The notes under the pieces were generated by a model. It worked only from the letters and a program-made list of their open reading frames with translations. It ran no database searches and was not told where the DNA came from. A stretch of DNA of 64,000 nt. Origin: Trematomus loennbergii (taxonomy: Eukaryota; Chordata; Actinopteri; Perciformes; Nototheniidae). The position numbers and the translations under genes are program-made. Of the stretch, positions 23,205 to 34,020 are shown in pieces. The stretch spans positions 5,058,707 through 5,122,706 of the forward strand of contig JAAOOA010000056.1 in the NCBI GenBank assembly GCA_012861695.1. Direction: 5' to 3'. Position 1 is the stretch's first letter, and each line of letters starts with the position of its first letter.

Positions 23205-26200
23205 ATGTTTAGGAGAAAGCCAGGCTGACCAAGCTTAGGAGAGATTGGTGAGTAGTAAACATTATGTTGCACCGAACAAATGTATTTTATTGGAAAACAT
23301 AATTTACTTAATACATAGTTATGTCTGTGCATTGAATTAATGTTTTAAAGAAAAGAAAAGCTAAATGCCAATTTTTGTATTACTGCATGATTTATACAGA
23401 TGAAAAATCGTATATTTTCTGAGTATTTTTGTCTTCGTGTTCTTCTCTGCAGTCAGTCCATCACGCAGCAGGTTTCTTTGCTGCACGTGGACCTGGAGGA
23501 GAAGCAGTGCATTACTTCTCTCCTGCAGCTGGGGGAGGAAGAGGAGCAGAAGAAGAGGGATGACGAAATGAGAAGGTCCGATAATACATTATGCTGCACT
23601 ATTAGTAATTATAATCTTAATCATTATAAAAATAACAAATGATGGAGTGGAGATCTGTTTCGTATCAGTAATGTGAGTGTGTCTTCACCTAGAGAGGCAA
23701 AGAAAGAGCTGGAGCAAAGAAATCAAGCTCTGCGAATACAACATGAGGAGACGCAAGAGAAAAAGGAGAAACTGAAGGTGAGAAAGGGAAGAGAAATAAA
23801 ACTGTCTGCATGATTATTTGAGAACAAACTCAAATATGTTAGTCAGCAAGAAGGTGAATAATCCAACATGTCCAATACCTTTCCCTCAGGACTTGTCCCA
23901 GCAGGCCAGAGATCTGCAGCACAAAATGGAGGATCTGTCAGCAAAGATGGCCCACAGGAAGAAGCTTGAGGAGAAAAACCTCGAGCTGCAGCTCCAGCAG
24001 AGACAGAGGGAGGGCAGCCAGGCCGAGAAGCTGCTGGAGCACGAGCAGGAGGTGGGTCCAACAGTCCATACATCTTAGTCCTGTTAGTCCCACCTCCCTA
24101 ACCAAGCCCACAGAGGGAGGTGTTCTCCAATTTGGTCTGCCATACTAAATAAGAGGACACCATCTCTCACATCATGGTATAAAATAATTGTGTTGGTGCA
24201 TTTTTCTCAGTTACACGTCTACACTAAGACTCTACTTTACTCTGACCTCCCTACACTGAAAAAATTAAACATTTACTTGAATTAAATGTATTTTGTCAAC
24301 AGATACCACATCATTGTAATAGGTTAGTTGAAAGGAATAATATTAAGTTGAACCAATCATTTTCTATTTAAACTTAATATTATTGCTTTCAGGTAACCGA
24401 ATACAATTATACAGTATGTAATTTGTTTCATAAGTAAATAATTTAAGTCAACCTTTCAGTTTGTTCAGTGTACCTTGAATTCTTAAAAATAACTCAGTTT
24501 AATTAGTAAATAAAAAAGATAACCAAATAAATGAATTAGTAAAATCTGAATATTTAAAGTGGACCTATCATGCTATATTTGAATAATATATTGTAGGGCC
24601 ATACCTATATAAAACATGTCTGCGACGTTTTTTTTTCAAAATACCAAACAGATAATGCATTTTAGCCATGCCTCATTTCGCTCTATTTGCTCTATTCCAG
24701 CCCTGTCTTCACAAGGGCTGATTCTGTGGCAAATGAGCTGCAGCTGACCACGGAGCACGAGCGTCATGTTACCAGCGTTCATGCTGTTACCATGCTGTTA
24801 CCACCATGCCACGCAACCTCTCATTCCCCTGATAGGTGGAGAGTTGTCCATATATGTATGCGGAGCACCCCGTTTCTGACGTCAGAACAATTTCAAATCT
24901 GGATCAGTCTGTATCAGATCCGTTGCAGCCCGTTTTTCGAGATTTGGGTATGGAGGAAAAGAGAGAGGGTTGTGTTTTCTGACACTTGGTGAGTTCCCTG
25001 ACACACCGGGGACACATATTCATGTATAAAAGACGTACAAAAGTGCATTTTGCATGATAGGTCCCCTTTAACTTTTATCGCCAAACTTTTATCGTGTAAT
25101 GAGTTATGATGAGGTTTCATAATCTAATAAATTAATGGGATTTTTGTTACAATAACGAAGATAAATGTAAGTGTGTGTGCCTCCATACCGTTGTTGTGTC
25201 TATGCATATTATATTGATTCATAACAATCCGTTTTTGTTACAGAACTATTTTTTCTTAATTGTACAATTATTTTACACTTGAATATTTTCTGCCAATTAT
25301 TTTGCCTAGACCTCTGCTTTCAAAGGTTATTGTTTGCGATACTACTAGAACCAATAATAATTGAATGCAGGGACAGTTATGTTAATTATAATGTATAGAT
25401 ATATTGATATAGTCTTAAAGTTACCACCGGCCCTTTGAGGGTAACCATAATGCTGATGTGGCCTGCGATGTGACACCCCTGCTTTATAGTGACCGAAGAA
25501 TCCACAAACGGAAAATTCTTGATAAATCTTTGGAAATAAACGTTATTATATAAAACAGAGTCGTAGAGTTGTGCAAGCGTGCTACCTGTCTGTGTGTGTC
25601 CACCAGAGTTCTTAAGTAGTACAGTTTTAGCCATTGGCTGTGGCCCCTGGTAGACCACCACATGTTACGGCCTAGAGATATTGGACCCCAAAGCAAAAGA
25701 CTTAGAGAGAGAGATGGTCAAAAACAAAACGTTTATTTTAAGCAGAGGCACAGTAAACGGCAGTGGAGGCAGGAAGCTGGCTGGCACGGAGACGTCAGGG
25801 ACAGGAGGCAAAAATCCAGGCGAAAAGATCACAGGGACGAGGAGAGCAGCGAGACACACCGGAGGGTCGAACACAAAGGAATTATCTGGCAGGGAAGTGG
25901 CAAGAGGACTGGGGTTGCGGTCGAATAGTCAAAAATCAGCTCCTAAAGTTCTAACCCTATCGTCTATTCCTTGACCTCTGAGTGAAACGTCACGGGGTTA
26001 AGGGATAGTGGATAGGAGAATTCAAAAGGATTTAGGAGAAGAGACTGCGGTACTTTAGAGAATCCGACTGCACTTTCACTATCCGACGTGTTTATGATGC
26101 GCCAGCGGAGGTCATAAATGTGCGTCTGCTGCTGTGGGGAAACTATGGAAACTAGTTTTCAGCGGACTACAACATGGATGTTTAATAAGAACGAGGGACT

Positions 26201-29200
26201 ACTGTAAACTCATCTAGAGACTCTGCACCGTGCTCTGATGCTGTTGTTTTATGCTTTATGAACGGGGACACAGAGAGAAACATATTCTTCATGACCAAAG
26301 TTGGAATTGAAATAAAAAAGGAAAGTGAAACTTATGCTCGTCACCCTCTCCCTCCGGTCCACATTAATACAAATGATCCCAATACGTATGATTGTATGAA
26401 AATATCTTAAAATCAATACAAATGTATTTATATAAACGTTAGTCCTTAACATCTATCACTGTGTATATCACCATTCAAACATATTTTAAAAGTTGAACAA
26501 ACCCCACACAGCTCTTGACTTTGTTTGATCATTTCAGTAAAAACTAACGTTCATATTTCTCCTTATGATTATAATACTGATGAACGTTCAAAACAAAGCA
26601 CTTTGGCAACTTACCACATACGTTTTAAAATGCTTAATAAGCACCGTAACTTTCATGATATCATTTCTCGTTCATAATCGTTTTTTGTGTGACGGCAAAT
26701 GCCGCGGGCCGCGGCCGCAAGGCATTGTGGGGCAGCATTTTCTCCTCTCCTTTAGGTTAGGGAGGTCCAGTGGTTCCTAAGCTAAATGAGGTTATAAAGG
26801 AAGTTTGAAAGCTCCTTTCCTTTCATTTAGAGAATTCGAACTGCACTTATCATGGCTGCCACTGAGGGACTCCGGGTCATTTCACTCCGTTAGGAAGGTT
26901 CCTAAGCTAAATGGACTATTCGACCGCAACCCGGGCTTTTATGTCAACAGGTGAAGAGGTGAGTGGAAACAGGTGTGCCTCGTCTGCTGCTGGGAGGAGC
27001 CAGCCAACTCCCTGTCACACACCAGCCCTGCAGAGGAAAACAGAGAAGGGAGGGGGGAGACAGAAGAAAACACAAAAAAAGCACACAACAAATCCAAAAC
27101 TAAACAGAATCATCACAGTACCCCCCCCCCCCCCCCCCCCCCCCTCAACAGACGCCTCCTGGCGTCCTACCAGGCCTGTCCGGGTACCTAACATAGAAGT
27201 CCCTAAGGAGATCAGGGTCCAAAATAAGGGAGCGGGAGCTCCACGAACGCTCCTCTAGCCCGTACCCCTCCCAATCCACCAAGTACTGGAACCCCCGGCC
27301 TCGCCTTCGCACATCCAACAACGGCTGGACAGTGAAAGCAGGGTGATTGTCAATAATCCGGGGGGGAGGAGGGGGCTCGGCTGGAGGGCTCAGAGGACTG
27401 GAGGAAACTGGCTTGAGAAGTGAAACATGAAATGCTGGGTGGACATTCAAGGCAGCAGGCAGCTTGAGCCTAACCACAGCGGGATTAATAATCCGCTGTA
27501 ATAATGGCGGTCTGCAAGTCTTTGGTTCCAAGCAGCAGTGCGAGTGAGAGCTGCCCGAGCTTCATGCCAGACTCTGCGGGCACGCCGAAGATGCCCCTGC
27601 ACTGAGGGAACTGCCACATCCCTCTCCTGGGTGGGGAAGAGAGGGGGTTGGAACCCAACAGAAGCCATGAATGGAGACATACCTGTGGCGGAGCAAACCA
27701 GGGAGTTGTGGGCATATTCAACCCAAGGCAGGTGGGAGGCCCAGGAGACTGGATGGCGAGAAGAGACACAGCGAAGGGCTGCCTCCAGGTCCTGATTAGC
27801 ACGCTCAGTCTGGCCATTGGTCTGCGGGTGGTAACCTGATGACAGACTGGCCGACGCCCCCAACGCCCGGCAAAAAGCTTTCCATACTCGAGAGGCAAAT
27901 TGCGGACCCCTGTCTGAAACAATGTCCTGAGGAATGCCATGCAATCGAAAAACATGCTGGGTGATTAGTGTAGCAGTCTCCAGAGCAGAAGGTAATTTAG
28001 GTAGGGGAATGAAGTGTACGGCCTTGGAAAAGCGGTCAACAATAGTCAGGATAACTGTATTACCTTCCGATGGGGGAAGACCCGCCACGAAGTCCATGGC
28101 GATGTGAGACCAAGGCCGATGAGGAATGGGAAGAGGGCGGAGAAGGCCAGCAGGGGCGCGGTGGGATGCCTTACTGAGGGCGCAGACGGAGCAGGCGGCA
28201 ACATACAGGAGGACATGGAGGGCCACCAGAAGCGTTGCTGGAAGAGGCCTAGAGTCCGAAGTGCTCCTGGATGGCAAGCTATCTTAGCATCATGTACCCA
28301 CTGGAGCACTGAAGATCTGGCGTGCGTGCACATAAAGTCTGTTCTCCAGCAGTCTCTGCAGCACCAACCTCATGTGTTGGACATGTTCTTGGGGGTCACG
28401 AGAGAAAATGAGGATATCATCAAGATACACAAAGACAAATCTGTTTAGCATATCACGAAGGACATCATTAAAGGTAGGGTAGGTAAGTTTGAGAAACCGG
28501 CTCGAGATCGCTAGAATTTGAAAATACACAACCGGAGAAAATTCTGCCGTCTTAAACGCAGTCTTCCACTCGTCTCCCTCCTTTATCCTTACTAGGTGGT
28601 AGGCATTTCGGAGGTCCAACTTTGAGAAGATGGTGGCTTGATGGAGGAAACCAAAAGCCGAGTCTACGAGCGGGAGAGGATATTTATTCTTCACTGCGAT
28701 GTCATTCAAGCCCCTGAAATCAATACAGGGGCGTAGAGTCTTATCCTTCTTGTCAACAAAAACAAACCCCGCCCCCAATGGAGAGCGAGAAGGGCAATGA
28801 GACCAGTAGCAACAGAGTCAGTGATATAAGTCTCCATGGCCTCCCTTTCAGGCCTGGAGATATTATATAGTCTGCTCGAAGGCAAGGGAGCACCGGGGAG
28901 CAAGTCAATGGCACAGTCATAAGGTCGGTGAGGTGGTAGAGACAGGGCACGATCCTTGCTGAAGACCTCCAGGGGGTCATGATACTCAGAGGGAACTGAC
29001 GTGAGGTCAACAGGTTTAGGGGGAACAGGTTTGGAAGTAACAATGGTGGGTATGGCAGAGTGTAAACAGTGAGAGTGGCAGAACAAACTCCAATTGACCA
29101 GGGGTGGGGAACCTCCGGCCCCGGGCCGTATACGGCCCGCGAGACCATTTGATACGGCCCTCGAGGTCATTTATAAACACACGCAAAAAAAAATTAAAGA

Positions 29201-32200
29201 TATCTAGACCGCAAAAGAATTAAAAAAGCGAGTGTTTTTCCTGGCCAAGGTCAGGGTCCTTGAACACAACATGAGCCTAACGTGTCATCACGTGGTATAT
29301 GTCTCGTCTGATAGGGGTGCAGTTCTGACGGAGAGCACCAGAACGTCGCTCCGCCACTTCCTAAAATTGCAGTACCCATAAGGAGCCGTACACATGCCGC
29401 AGTTTTTGCGTGGCTGTGTCTTTAGTTGAAAGCCCAGTGGCGATCTGTTCATCTGTCATACTGATCATACAGTCAATAACTTTGTTGTTATTGCATCTGG
29501 TTAGCTAGCTATGCTAACGAATATAAGAAGCTTTTTCTACAACCAGTGAGGTAAAAGCACATCTTTATATGATCATTATAGTTATAAAAAAATAAGAGAC
29601 TGAAGGAAAAGCAGGTATAAAATACTATGACAGTAAAAAAAAGTTGTTATTAATAAACAAGAATACAGTTTGAAAGGGGAGTGATTTGTAAAATATCCTT
29701 AAAGAAAAAGAAATCTGTTTACAGTTCTGTTTCATATGGGTGTTGAGATGTTTCCATAGATCTCTTAATTTTGCTCTCAAAGTGCACCAGATTGATGCTT
29801 TTTATATTATAGTTAAGTAAAACAAGTCCTTAACTGTTAACACCATCAGTAACTGTACAAAGTTGTATTTTGTCCTGACTAGTCAAACACAAAAGGTCTT
29901 TGCGACATCTTTATTTGTCTATTCTCTCAGTATTTTAATTAGCTTTCAATGAATTGATAATGAACATTTAAAAAAGAAAAATCTTCCTGGGGGAGCATGC
30001 CCCCGGACCCCCCTAGAGGAGGTTAGGTCCACTCCCTCACTTAAATCATGTTCACATGGATAGGAAACTAAATACATTTGCACACATCTTGTGTCCATAT
30101 CTTTCTGTTTTGGTGGTCATGCCACAACCGTGCACGTGCATGCATGCGAGTCATGGTAAAATATCTGGATTAAGAGGTTGCTTTTTCTTTGCACAGCATG
30201 AAAGAAAGGCCAAATGAATGGGCTGTGATTTTTGTTTTTTTAAGCAGAGGTCAATAATTTGTACGGCCCTCGGAGGATGTTGAAAAAATTGAAATGGCCC
30301 TTGAGGAAAAAGGTTCCCCACCCATGGGTTAAACTGAACAAGTTGTGGGGGAGTTTGTAAACGGATGTGTAATCAAGAAATGTCTTACATTTTGGAATTT
30401 TATGTCTTCAAGAATCCAAGGTAATACAGTGTTAGTAAATTGACCTAAAAATTGTAATTTTAAAGTATTCCTTTAAATATTGTCTTGTGTTATCTCCTCC
30501 CTCAGCTGCTGCAGAGACAGATAAAGGAGGAGACGAGAGTTCACGAGGAGTCGGAGACATTCCTGCAACGTCAAAATGAGGTTTGTACAGAAACATTACT
30601 ATTAACAACAGACTGAATTTATTTTTCCCATTGTTATTTAATGTTGTCATAAGCTTAAAGGTGGGGTAGGTAAGTTTGAGAAACCGGCTCGAGATACACT
30701 TTTTGTTATATTCCATGGAATGCTCTTAACATCCCGATAGCAATGAATATCTTAAGTGCTTTGACAAAAAATCCATAAAAAATGTAATCTGTGGAAGCTG
30801 TGGTACTGTAAAAAGCACGACCAATCATTTTAGCCGGCCCGGCTAAAATAACTGGATGGCCTACCTGCCTGTCAGCCTTCCATCTGTGCACAAACTTATC
30901 TCGTGCCCTCATTGGTCATGTGCGCATTCGTGTGTGTTGGAGGAGGGGCTCTGTAAGGAAGTGCCAGATTTTCTCCGGTTGTGTATTTTCAAATTCTAGC
31001 GCACTCGAGCTGGTTTCTCCGAAATTACATACCCCAACTTTAAGTGTTGTGTAATGTTAAACACTACAAGGCAACCGGTTGATAGTGCTTAAAGAGTGAA
31101 AATAAATACATTTTCCAAACTTAACCGCAATGTCTCTTTCCAGAAATAAAGAACTTGTTACTATCAAATTAACTTAGCTGGCTAATGTTAAACACAGCCA
31201 TGGGCCACAGGCATCTCCTCCATGAATAGATGAATGCTTCCTTCTGTGCAGTGATACGGTTGGTGTATGTAGGTCAGGTGGAACGAAAATGGTTCCCAAA
31301 TGTAATCCCTACGGCTGATATTTCCAAAAATGGGCAACTATTGGATTACGAATGTACTTTAAAACAAATGTTTTGTATTAGAAAATAATAATTGAATACA
31401 TATACTGCATCAGGCCCCCAGTATAAGGCCGGTGCAGAGTGTAGAGCTCCATCAGTCCATGGAGTCCATCAGGCGCTCAAAATGTCAGAGTTGTCTACAT
31501 TTGCAGAAGTAAAGGGGTAATCAATAAGGTGTTTCACTGGGGAGGGTGTACCACATTTACTATAAAAAGCCATTGTAAGCCTGATGTTGGTCATCTCCGG
31601 AGATCAACACAGGCTTTCATTTTTGTCATTTAGAGAATAATGCTCGTCCTTGCATCAAACTCTGTTCGTAGAATGAAATTCGTTCTTTGAACCGGTAACA
31701 AGCGTTGGAGAAGAAGACCTGTCTGTTTACTGTCCCAGAATTCTACTTTTTTTGTTATTTTTCACCAACACAACTCTCAACCAAAGAGATACACTGATAC
31801 AAATCACTTTAGGTAGGAGGAAGGATTGTTTGGTGTGAACTGCCCCTTTAGGTTGCTTTTTAACTTGTTAGTCATCACACCATTACATCATCTTCTTGTT
31901 TGTGCTCCTATCATTCAAACTGCTGTTCCTGCAGGAGGTGCAGCAGCAGCAGGAGCAGTGGCAGCAGTGTACGAAGCAGAGGCTCCAGGAGAAGGAGCAG
32001 CGGCTCAACACTGAGAGCTGCAAAAGAACTGTGAACTTGGACAGATTGATGGAGATGAAGAGGATGGTGAGCAGCCCTGAACATGACACAGCAAACAGCT
32101 GCTGATTCTAAACAGGAGTCACTGTGAGTCCAACGTTAATGAGATGCTGAATGTGTTCAGTACAGGGAGATGGAGCAGGTGGTGATGGAGGACAGGGAGG

Positions 32201-32917
32201 AGCAGGAGAAGCTGCGTCAAGAGCAGGCTAAGGCCAGAGCTGTTACCAAGGTAACAACATCCATCTGAACTATGATCCATGCTATACCTTGTACCCTAGT
32301 GGATACTTCACTCTGTGTCATTATGGATAAACAATAGGTAAATCAATGTTTTAGTCCTGACTAAAGATAGGAAAAGTGTATTACACAATACATTTTCAAA
32401 ATCATAAATAAACTCCCTTATCTTTGGGTTAACCTGTCCTAACTTTCAATTTTACTCTACTTTCTTTAATCTTTGGACGTAATAGCTGCTTCCTTTTCGT
32501 TTCACGTATCAGTAAACACATTTTATTTTTGATTGCTGGATATAAAGAACTTGTCCACAATCTTTCTTTCTTCTTTTTACCACCTGAATGAGCGCTGTTT
32601 TAAGTTCATCTTTGATTATGTGACTGCTGTTGTTTGACCTCTACATGCTTTAATGTTTAAAAAGGTCTTTATTTTTCTGCTCAGTTGTGATTGGTCAACA
32701 ACTTAGATATATCCTGCCCCTCAGCATATTACATACAATGTGTTGGAGCTAAGGAAGTTTCTTATTTGGCCCTGACCCTGGGCTGTGACCTTTGACACTG
32801 CAGGTGCAGGCGTGGTGGAGAGGCTGCATGGTCCGCCGGTGCCTCGGTAGCTTCAAAAAGGAGGAAGACAAGAAAGGCAAGAAGAAAAAGAAAGAAGGGA
32901 AGAAGAAGAAGAACTGA
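22871..32917 (+). CDS. iqcg: IQ motif containing G / dynein regulatory complex subunit 9 (spliced)
   Basis: IQCG (DRC9) is a subunit of the nexin-dynein regulatory complex in motile cilia and flagella and binds calmodulin. Exons: 22871-22999, 23213-23247, 23453-23575, 23693-23777, 23890-24051, 30506-30580, 31935-32066, 32161-32250 and 32804-32917. Phases agree throughout, giving 314 residues. The N-terminus ([18 protein letters not shown], then TVQ) resembles the 'AVLEDTTDQLSIL..VQ' block of mammalian IQCG. Residues from about 50 to 275 are almost pure coiled coil rich in E, K and Q. The C-terminus has the IQ motif [12 protein letters not shown] followed by a lysine-rich tail, as in IQCG. It is shorter than the human protein (443 residues), mainly between the N-terminal block and the coiled coil. 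The start ATG is the first in frame after an acceptor-like CCCCACAG; an upstream non-coding exon is possible. IQCD/DRC10 is the alternative but fits the N-terminus less well. Confidence 0.87.
23144..23202. repeat. (GT)n microsatellite in iqcg intron 1
   Basis: About 59 bp of pure GT immediately before 'gcatgtttag', the acceptor of iqcg exon 2 at 23213. The repeat abuts the splice site, so its length could affect exon recognition; that is inference. Confidence 0.95.
24554..25071. mobile_element. TTAA-flanked MITE with inverted termini
   Basis: The left end TTAAAGTGGACCTATCATGC is mirrored by GCATGATAGGTCCCCTTTAA at the right end. TTAA on both sides suggests a piggyBac- or Kolobok-type target duplication. 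The interior (a 'gccatgcctcatttcgctct' block) is partly repeated near 63735-63760. No transposase frame is present. Confidence 0.75.
25912..26932. mobile_element. inverted-repeat element nested in the gypsy LTR
   Basis: Perfect 19-bp inverted ends (GGGTTGCGGTCGAATAGTC and its complement) bound about 1.0 kb inside the LTR. Inside each end are looser inverted matches ('tcagctcctaaagttc' against 'gaaccttcctaac/gcttaggaa'). There is also an internal direct repeat around 'tttagagaat.cgactgcact' (about 26058-26080 and 26827-26850). No transposase frame was found, and the target duplication is not clear. Confidence 0.5.
27121..27144. repeat. poly-C run (polypurine tract of the gypsy element on minus strand)
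   Basis: A run of more than 20 C sits directly inside the LTR boundary (catcaca|gtac). On the minus strand this is a G-rich polypurine tract immediately before the LTR, where plus-strand DNA synthesis would be primed. Its length may be unreliable in assembly. Confidence 0.6.
27145..28277 (-). pseudogene. gypsy integrase and chromodomain, broken
   Basis: The integrase core shows [30 protein letters not shown] and [20 protein letters not shown], giving the first two acidic residues (MD, SD) and the glutamate of the D,D-35-E triad. An upstream frame (28046-28333) holds part of the HHCC zinc region ([20 protein letters not shown]). A frame change near 27490 leads into the C-terminal chromodomain ([17 protein letters not shown]), typical of vertebrate chromoviruses. 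Several frame changes make it non-functional. Confidence 0.85.
28290..29170 (-). pseudogene. gypsy reverse transcriptase remnant
   Basis: The upstream frame contains [17 protein letters not shown] and [12 protein letters not shown], lead-in sequences of vertebrate gypsy reverse transcriptase. After a frameshift near 28780 the catalytic domain continues with [28 protein letters not shown] and the active site [10 protein letters not shown]. Between GDEWKTAF and NDVLRDML about 27 residues of the expected palm segment are replaced by a MITE fragment (28468-28548) without loss of frame. The frame then joins directly to the integrase zinc region, so the thumb and RNase H are deleted. The 72 bases past 29098 belong to the hAT element. 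Confidence 0.85.
28468..28548 (-). mobile_element. terminal fragment of TTAA MITE inside gypsy reverse transcriptase
   Basis: The 81 bp from TTAAAGGTAGGGTAGGTAAG to 'ggagaaaattctgcc' match, in reverse, the right-hand end of the full MITEs at 30655-31043 and 47594-47973. It is exactly 27 codons long and has no stop in the reverse transcriptase frame. Confidence 0.75.
29099..30326. mobile_element. non-autonomous hAT-like DNA transposon
   Basis: Terminal inverted repeats CAGGGGTGGGGAACCT and AGGTTCCCCACCCATG match at 15 of 16 positions. Both ends continue into the 'ggcccgcgag'/'cggccctcg' GC-rich subterminal blocks known from vertebrate hAT elements. The 1.2 kb interior has no transposase frame. 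The expected 8-bp target duplication is not convincing ('caattgac' against 'ggttaaac'), so the ends may have decayed. Confidence 0.75.
30655..31043. mobile_element. TTAA-flanked MITE, copy in iqcg intron
   Basis: Starts TTAAAGGTGGGGTAGGTAAG and ends 'tacataccccaactttaa'. It is about 90% alike by eye to the copy at 47594-47973, including 'ttccatggaatgctcttaac' and 'ttgtgtattttcaaattctag'. It carries no coding sequence. Confidence 0.85.
31044..31934. other. iqcg intron, nothing recognised
   Basis: Unique-looking AT-rich sequence between a MITE and the next iqcg exon. No reading frame or repeat is supported. Confidence 0.4.
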
Positions 32918-32970
32918 GTGTTCTCCGACCCGTTTGAGACATTGGAATATCATTTATTGAATTCCAAAAC

Positions 32971-32976
32971 AATAAA
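32971..32976 (+). terminator. iqcg polyadenylation signal AATAAA
   Basis: The hexamer lies 54 bp after the iqcg stop codon. Further AATAAA hexamers occur in each unit of the adjacent minisatellite, so the transcript end may be variable. Confidence 0.6.
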
Positions 32977-33011
32977 AAAATCATCTCTGTATCTTTTTGG
33001 AACTTTTTCTT

Positions 33012-33350
33012 TTTAAATAGTACAACATTTTTCAGAATTTCAAACATTCATTATGTAACAATATTCAACAAGAAATAAAATAGCACTTCTTTTTTTTTAA
33101 ATAGTACAACATTTTTTTCATAATTTCAAACATTCAATATGTAACAATATTCAACAAGAAATAAAATAGCACTTCTTTTTTTTTTAAATAGTACAACATT
33201 TTTTTCATAATTTCAAACATTCAATATGTAACAATATTCAACAAGAAATAAAATAGCAACTTCTTTTTTTTTTAAATAGTACAACATTTTTTTCATAATT
33301 TCAAACATTCAATATGTAACAATATTCAACAACAAATAAAATAGCAACTT
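33012..33350. repeat. four-copy 84-88 bp minisatellite containing polyadenylation signals
   Basis: Units begin around 'aaatagtacaacattttt' at 33015, 33099, 33186 and 33274, and each ends 'caacaagaaataaaatagca' or nearly so. Copies 2-4 are almost identical, so the array expanded recently. It lies between the convergent iqcg and RHIM-like genes. Confidence 0.9.
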
Positions 33351-34020
33351 ATCGTATACATTATTTCAGAATACAAATAAAAGTAATACACTGTGTGAAG
33401 CTAACATGGAGTATATCTGCACATTATCATATATTAACATATCAAAAGACAAATAGGAGCACCTTGATTCAAAGTCTTCTATTTCCACATTTGATGTAAT
33501 GCAAGAAATCAAAATTACTTCTGGAAACAAAAACGACTAAGTAGTCTACTGATAATGACCATGGGCCATACATATCAACATCAGTCAATGTCTTTATCAT
33601 GACATGATAGGGATTACAGTGAAATCACACAATACTGTATACTACAGCCAGTTGTCTTTCCTTAGTCAGCATATTAGACCGCTGGACATCAGACACACAA
33701 ACATCCGATGGTCATAAAGAGATCAATCATTAAAAAAGTCACTAAATGTTGAGCTGCTCATAACTTTATGAACAGATATTTGCCTACTAACATTTCTTTA
33801 AGTTATTTTTTAACAGAAATGCTAAATATTCCTGGGGTCTATGTTCTTTAAGGTTAAATGTTTTAATTTGTATTTAATAACAACCAGTTTGAATATGGGT
33901 AAAAGCAGTAGTTATAACTTAACGGCTCTAGGTTTGATCTCATACTGAGTTGAAGTTCTAATCCTATACTGAAGATGACGGGTTTGCTGGAGTGTGTAGT
34001 GTGTGTGTGGGGCCAAAGCT
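33351..34020 (-). other. probable 3'UTR of the RHIM-like gene
   Basis: No gene is seen. On the minus strand this follows the stop codon at 34021. ATTAAA-type weak polyadenylation signals occur near 33861 and 33871 (read as tttaat on plus); no canonical AATAAA on the minus strand lies close by. Confidence 0.4.

Larger units (their letters stand above)
25663..29098 (-). mobile_element. degraded Ty3/gypsy chromovirus-type LTR retrotransposon
   Basis: On the minus strand the element reads pol (reverse transcriptase remnant, integrase, chromodomain), a poly-G polypurine tract (27121-27144), then a 3' LTR at 27117-25663 with TG..CA ends (TGTGATGATT ... GGCCGTAACA). Gag, protease, RNase H and the 5' LTR are absent; the upstream end is cut by the hAT element at 29099. 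The LTR is itself interrupted by a 1-kb inverted-repeat insertion. It lies antisense in the large iqcg intron. Multiple frame breaks show that it is dead. Confidence 0.88.

Noticed and set aside
29099..30326. Idea that the sequence right of 29099 is the 5' LTR of the gypsy element
   Set aside because: It has hAT-type inverted ends and no similarity to the 3' LTR at 25663-27117.
33012..33350. 84-88 bp direct repeats as a possible CRISPR or attachment site array
   Set aside because: The whole unit is repeated without variable spacers; it is an AT-rich minisatellite.
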